From Druceiella hillmani (Eukaryota; Arthropoda; Insecta; Lepidoptera; Hepialidae), in the NCBI GenBank assembly GCA_039881145.1, contig JAYKKI010000029.1, positions 24,426,001 through 24,490,000 on the forward strand: 64,000 nucleotides of DNA. Direction: 5' to 3'. The notes under the pieces were generated by a model that was not told where the DNA came from, did not search any database, and saw only the letters and a list, made by a program, of their open reading frames with translations. Of this stretch, positions 59,991 to 64,000 are shown one piece after another (the first letter of the stretch is position 1; the number at the start of each line of letters is the position of its first letter). The translations under genes were made by a program, and so were the position numbers.

Positions 59991-60279
59991 TATAGCGTTC
60001 ATTGAGACATATTATTCTAGTACATACCCAGAAAAAATTTAATCGGTGTAGCCCCTAGCCAGCATTTTCAAGAAGAAAAAGAAAAATTATGACGGAAATC
60101 ATAGAATATGCAAAGGAATTTGAATTGAGTTTCGTTCGGAGGTAATCGAATTCAATGCTCTGATACTATGTAATTTGTATAGACGATTTCTCTTTTAAAA
60201 TCTACAAGGGAATCTGGGAAATCTGGGAATTGACTTGAATTACTGTTTGCCGTTTTGTACTAAAAAAAAGTTTGAACGT

Positions 60280-61190
60280 TTGCAAAGCCCATTTTACTCA
60301 GGGGTATATGGGTTTGACTTCTGATGAATGATTCCCATTTTCTTTAAGTAACTGTCAATTTTGTTATTGCAATATTCTCTACCATTATCACGACGTAGAA
60401 TCGTAATTTTGTTTAACGTTTGGTTCTCAAGTTTTGTTTTGTAATTTTTAAAGTACCGAAGAGCTCAATCTTCACTCTTATTCTTTAAAAAATATACACA
60501 AGTCATGCGGCTGTAATAATCTATAAACAGGAGAAAATAACTTGTGCCTCCGAGAGAAACATTTCCCATTGGCCCGTAGATTTCACTGTGTATTATGTTC
60601 AACAGCTCTGTACTTCTGGAAATTCTAGTAGTCTAGAAGTACCAGAAGTACAGAGCTGTTGAACATAATACACAATGACATAAATAGTCTTCGTACTTGC
60701 TCTCATAGCACACTACAAAATTAATTTTGCTTATACCAGCCTTCTCGTCCAACATTACTCCTTCTACAACTTCCTGCATATTATTCGTGTATTGACTGTC
60801 AATGTGTCCCTACCTACGATGCCAAAGCTCTGGAGACTCCACTAATAAACAAAGGGACGTTTTTAGGTTATATACTCAATTTATAAGAGGAGCTGTAGCT
60901 AGTAAATTGTTTTTTTTTGTTATAGATTTCACAACCATTATTCGTAAATGATACCTACCTTATTTCCTTGTCTTATCAACTAATTGACAATAAATTCGTA
61001 GTTAGACTGGGAACACATAACACGTTTTCAAACATAACCTTAAAGTCACGCTTCGCAGTTGAAGTCGTGATTTTCACATTTCCACAACATAAAACTGGTA
61101 ATTTATTTTGCTTTGCCACTATAATTTCTTTAGTAAATCCATTATTACGCTAAATGTTGATTCGATGTTAGATGTGAACTTGCTCCCGCG
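60280..61190 (-). mobile_element. Second Copia fragment: protease end, pre-integrase, integrase core
   Basis: The minus strand reads STAKRDFKVMFENVLCVPSL, then TTNLLSIS (about 60985-61055, the post-protease block). ELWHRR followed by GHID (about 60815-60840) is the pre-integrase HHCC region. LLNIIHSEIYGPM (about 60555-60600), SYFLLFIDYYSRMTCVYFLK (about 60480-60540), RDNGREYCN (about 60375-60405) and NGL plus CKR near 60280 make up the integrase core. The first catalytic Asp (normally HTD) is Glu here, and a stop replaces the residue before the NG block. A 37-bp inverted duplication splits pre-integrase from core. It is a different copy from the one at 57250-58911, since both contain the pre-integrase block. 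Confidence 0.82.
60583..60678. repeat. Inverted duplication, 37-bp arms (one mismatch), 22-nt spacer
   Basis: 60583-60619 and 60642-60678 are reverse complements except at one base. One arm is genuine integrase coding sequence (ending ...RSTELLNIIHS in sense). The other is an inverted copy placed just upstream in element sense, so it arose within the element. Confidence 0.96.
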
Positions 61191-61216
61191 TCGACGTTTT
61201 CTTGATATTTTTGCAC

Positions 61217-61218
<2 letters not shown>

Positions 61219-61307
<89 letters not shown>

Positions 61308-61308
61308 G
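61219..61308. repeat. (CA)n(TA)n microsatellite
   Basis: About 14 AC units followed by about 30 AT units with one interruption. It lies at the upstream edge of the second Copia fragment. Confidence 0.96.
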
Positions 61309-62839
61309 TTGTTAACCAAAATTTGTTCTGCAAGGTTGTTAATTACTTGTCCTTTAACTTGTTACAACCATGGTAGAAAATGAAAAAAATTATTATTTAT
61401 TTAAATTCAATTTGAACGTAATTTTAGTAAAGTTACAAAAATGTAGTCATTGTGTGGTGAAATTACATTTTAATAAAATATGTCCCATTGTCTTGAAAGT
61501 ATAGTACACATTGTAGGTACTTGAACTGTATAATGAAATAATTATCAATTTAGATGTAGAGTTTTTATTTTACATGTATTGGCGCAACCAGGATGGAGCA
61601 AGTCCGGCACAGCCTCTCCAGAATTAAATAATTCGAGTGAAGTTTAAAGATTGATGAAAAAATTGTTAGTGACATGTGATTTTTTTGCAAATATTTTAAA
61701 TGATGTATGATTTTTTTAAATAGCATGTAAATTGTATAAAATTATCATGAACAAATTGGTCTTTTTGGTTGTATCCGCCCCTCTAGGAAAAATAGTAACT
61801 TTCGTTTTTCAAGAAATCAGATAATCGTGTGTTATTGACCAAGTACGTGGTTTTAACAAAAGTTTGCAAATATATCTCTCCCATTAATAGATTACAAAGT
61901 ATTTCTATAATTATATCTGTATATGTGTATTGTTTGTTTGTTTTCAGACGTACGAGTTACGCACACTCGTATATGCAGTTACCACCTAGTGACGCCAGAA
62001 AGCTATCTGCAGAACCCCGATACTATTCACAACTGCAATTTCAAATTTATTTTCTTGAATTGTGTGTTTATAGTAATTGTATTTCAATAACTTATATTAT
62101 ATAGTAGTGTTATTTTGATATTTGTCTTTTTATTGAAATATTTTTGTTATGGTGGTTTAATAAATTCATAAAAATAAAAATTAATTTTTCTTTGATAACG
62201 CCATATATGAGCAATAAAGAGTAAGAGATTACGTCATCTATGGACATTAATAATAATTACACAAGTCTTTGGTCAGAAGAGGTGAGGCGAGGAGAGAGGC
62301 GAGTCACTTTAACAGCGTTTGGGAAGGTATGGTAAAGTGTGGTTCTTTTTTTTATACGGGTCGTGTCCATTCTGTTTCGTATCTGTTCTGTGATTCAAAC
62401 TTTACCCACATTTGACTTTTACAAACGCTATATAATCAAAGAAAGAAAGAAAGAACTTTACCCACAATAGTCATAGAGCGCACTACTCGTTACTTAGATA
62501 TTTTGTTCGGATACATAGTTATAACAATTTACTTATTTACAAGAAAAAGACAACCTTTATATAACGGACTAACTTCGTCATATTAATCTCGTGTAATCAT
62601 GTTAATGTTGTGTTGCATGCTTAATTCACACTCAACATTTTTATTTTACAAGTATAACTTCAACAGAAGTATGTAAAAAAGTGTTTAAATTTCCAATGAA
62701 TCAACAACATAATAATGTACAACAAAGTAACTAATGAAAATAGCCCTTACTCTTATTGACCTTCAAACAGCACATATTTATTAAATAGCTAGTGCTTATT
62801 CAATCGAGGATTTAATTTTTTTGTTTGACAATTTATACG
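61309..62839. other. AT-rich DNA, nothing recognised except one dispersed-repeat segment
   Basis: 62408-62452 is related to 56917-56975 and ends in GAAAGAAAGAAAGAAC. A short frame at 61829-62104 lacks a domain. Confidence 0.45.
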
Positions 62840-64000
62840 CACATCGACCTATTTTTCAATAATTGCTATAATAAGATGTGTTACACGATTACTAGATGGA
62901 AATTGAAGATACTGATGAAAAAATATTATCTCAAATATGTTGGTTGGTATGAAGTTTTAGAAACATTACTACTTTAGTCCTGTTAAACGGTTTTCCATCA
63001 AGTACAACAAATTTTGATCACACCGTGAAAAGTAGATTGAGCCTTCTCTATCTTTCATAGCTATGAATTTATGCAAATAATTTTTCTCATTCTCTATTAA
63101 AGCACCTAGGCATGTACTGCAACGTAACTTTTTTAGAAGAAAATAAGCTGCAAACCCTGCTATATACGAAATATATTTAATGTCAAATTCCAGTTAATAA
63201 AAATCCAAGCTCATCATCCTCACTATCGCCACTAACTTCTGTATTGAAATTGATTTCAACGCTATCCATAAATCATCCACCAGTTGTGCAATTTATCTGC
63301 TCCACATCCGAACACTTGAGAATAAATATTTTTGCCAACGACGAACAATTTCCGCTGTCAATATCATTAATTTCTGTATACACGAAAAGTGTTCATATAT
63401 TAATTTCAATTCAGTTGCTGTGTCGTTTGTCCCATTATGTGAACTAATACGGCAACATAACAATTCAATGTGGTCCTGACTACATTTATGTAGTGGCACA
63501 TGTGCAAATTCTTTTGTCTGAATGACGCTTTTGTAAAAAAACCTTGTGACTTCAGCACAGTTGATAACTTTATGTACCGAGAGGCATCATCTAAATATGA
63601 TTTTATTTTTGTTTGCTTTATTTAAAGGTTATTTAAAATTCAAATAAACAAATAGACCTGAAGTAAAATATCAAATGTGTTATTTATCTTTCTTAAAAAA
63701 TTAACTGTGGCCTCGCTACTATAAAATACTTGAGCACGGAATCTTCATGATAAAAAATGACAGAGTCAGCAATGCTTTCACTTAATAATTGAGCAGCTAA
63801 GTTCACTTTCATTTTGTATTAAAAAAGTAAATACGATTTCTCCTTAGTTTATTGGTTAAATGAAAATGTCCCTTCTCCTGGGGCTTGTTGAGGTTTTCTA
63901 AATATTGCCATACGGTTTTATGGCTCTTGTTATCAACGAGTATTTGATAGCACTCAGATGTATTTCTTATTAATTTTATCATGTGAGAAGGGTCTAATAT
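62840..64000 (-). pseudogene. P-element/THAP9-like transposase remnant, runs off the right edge
   Basis: Minus-strand frames give the C-terminal half of a P-type transposase. ILDPSHMIKLIRNT opens the block at the window edge (about 63955-64000). HFHLTNKLRRNRI follows at about 63830-63868. KVNLAAQLLSESIADSVIF (about 63755-63812) lies in the GTP-binding/catalytic middle. The signature CSQDHIELL (about 63465-63492) is followed by a degenerate N-rich block, and GFAAYFLLKKLRCSTCLGAL (about 63080-63140) is the C-terminal zinc-binding region. Several stops and shifts are present. The THAP domain and N-terminal part would lie beyond 64000. Probably inactive. Confidence 0.82.

Noticed and set aside
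60150..60175. TATCAGAGC on the minus strand, similar to the plant Copia primer-binding site
   Set aside because: Animal initiator tRNA ends differ, no LTR border lies next to it, and the other Copia copy here uses the internal-tRNA type site.
1..64000. CRISPR-like arrays among the tandem repeats
   Set aside because: All arrays are head-to-tail repeats without unique spacers, and the DNA is eukaryotic.

Overview
This is 64 kb of AT-rich eukaryotic DNA, almost certainly from an insect. The evidence is spliced exons with GT/AG borders, an insect-type neuropeptide G-protein-coupled receptor, a six-cysteine odorant-binding protein, and a mix of transposon families typical of insects. The order is not settled. 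One dispersed repeat (25270-25582), whose end has a CTCCTCCTT run followed by GAAGTCGGTTAA, resembles from memory an abundant lepidopteran repeat, so Lepidoptera is a weak preference. There are no bacterial operons, rRNA genes, CRISPR arrays or convincing tRNA genes.

Host genes are sparse. (1) Plus strand 6970-10185: the last two coding exons of a CAPA/pyrokinin-like peptide receptor (TM6-TM7, then the cytoplasmic tail). Its 5' exons lie left of the window. (2) Minus strand 12147-12622: the long terminal exon of an odorant-binding protein with all six cysteines; its signal-peptide exon was not found. (3) Plus strand 50024-54025: a compact three-exon gene of the hemingway/CFAP97 (KIAA1430) ciliary family whose reading frame closes across both introns, giving 189 residues. 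A CpG-rich block at 39165-39417, with an RFX X-box-like palindrome and a perfect splice donor, may be a distal promoter and 5' exon for it. (4) Minus strand 22278-22494: a possible first coding exon of an unidentified secreted protein.

Most other recognisable sequence is decayed transposable elements. From left to right: a ZMYM1-like hAT (425-1500), a Tc1/mariner copy (5300-5855), a CGGBP1-like hAT inside the receptor intron (7880-8815), a non-LTR reverse transcriptase (11240-11795), a LINE 3' end (13190-13411), a pogo element split in two (15490-16830 and 19455-19970) by a Phantom/Mutator-like element (17500-19115), an RTE-like element (23560-25140), a second RTE copy butted against a HARBI1-like Harbinger element (29820-31245), an R1-like fragment (32006-32493), a 2-kb element with ~305-bp terminal inverted repeats (33137-35135), an I/Jockey-like LINE (54770-56600), a Copia element with a primer-binding site and a probable LTR (57250-58911), a second Copia fragment (60280-61190), and a P-element/THAP9-like transposase running off the right edge (62840-64000).

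Tandem repeats are numerous. They include a ~120-bp diverged satellite (13415-14760), a 13 x 26-bp array, a 65-bp composite array, 34 x 8 bp, a ~177-bp array and a 26-bp array in the receptor 3' UTR. The window is also rich in near-perfect inverted duplications with 11-37-bp arms and mostly short spacers, several of which interrupt transposon reading frames. I found no convincing multi-gene novel system. The most useful leads are the complete CFAP97-like gene and its putative distal promoter, the secreted-protein exon, the pogo/Phantom nesting and the long-TIR element.
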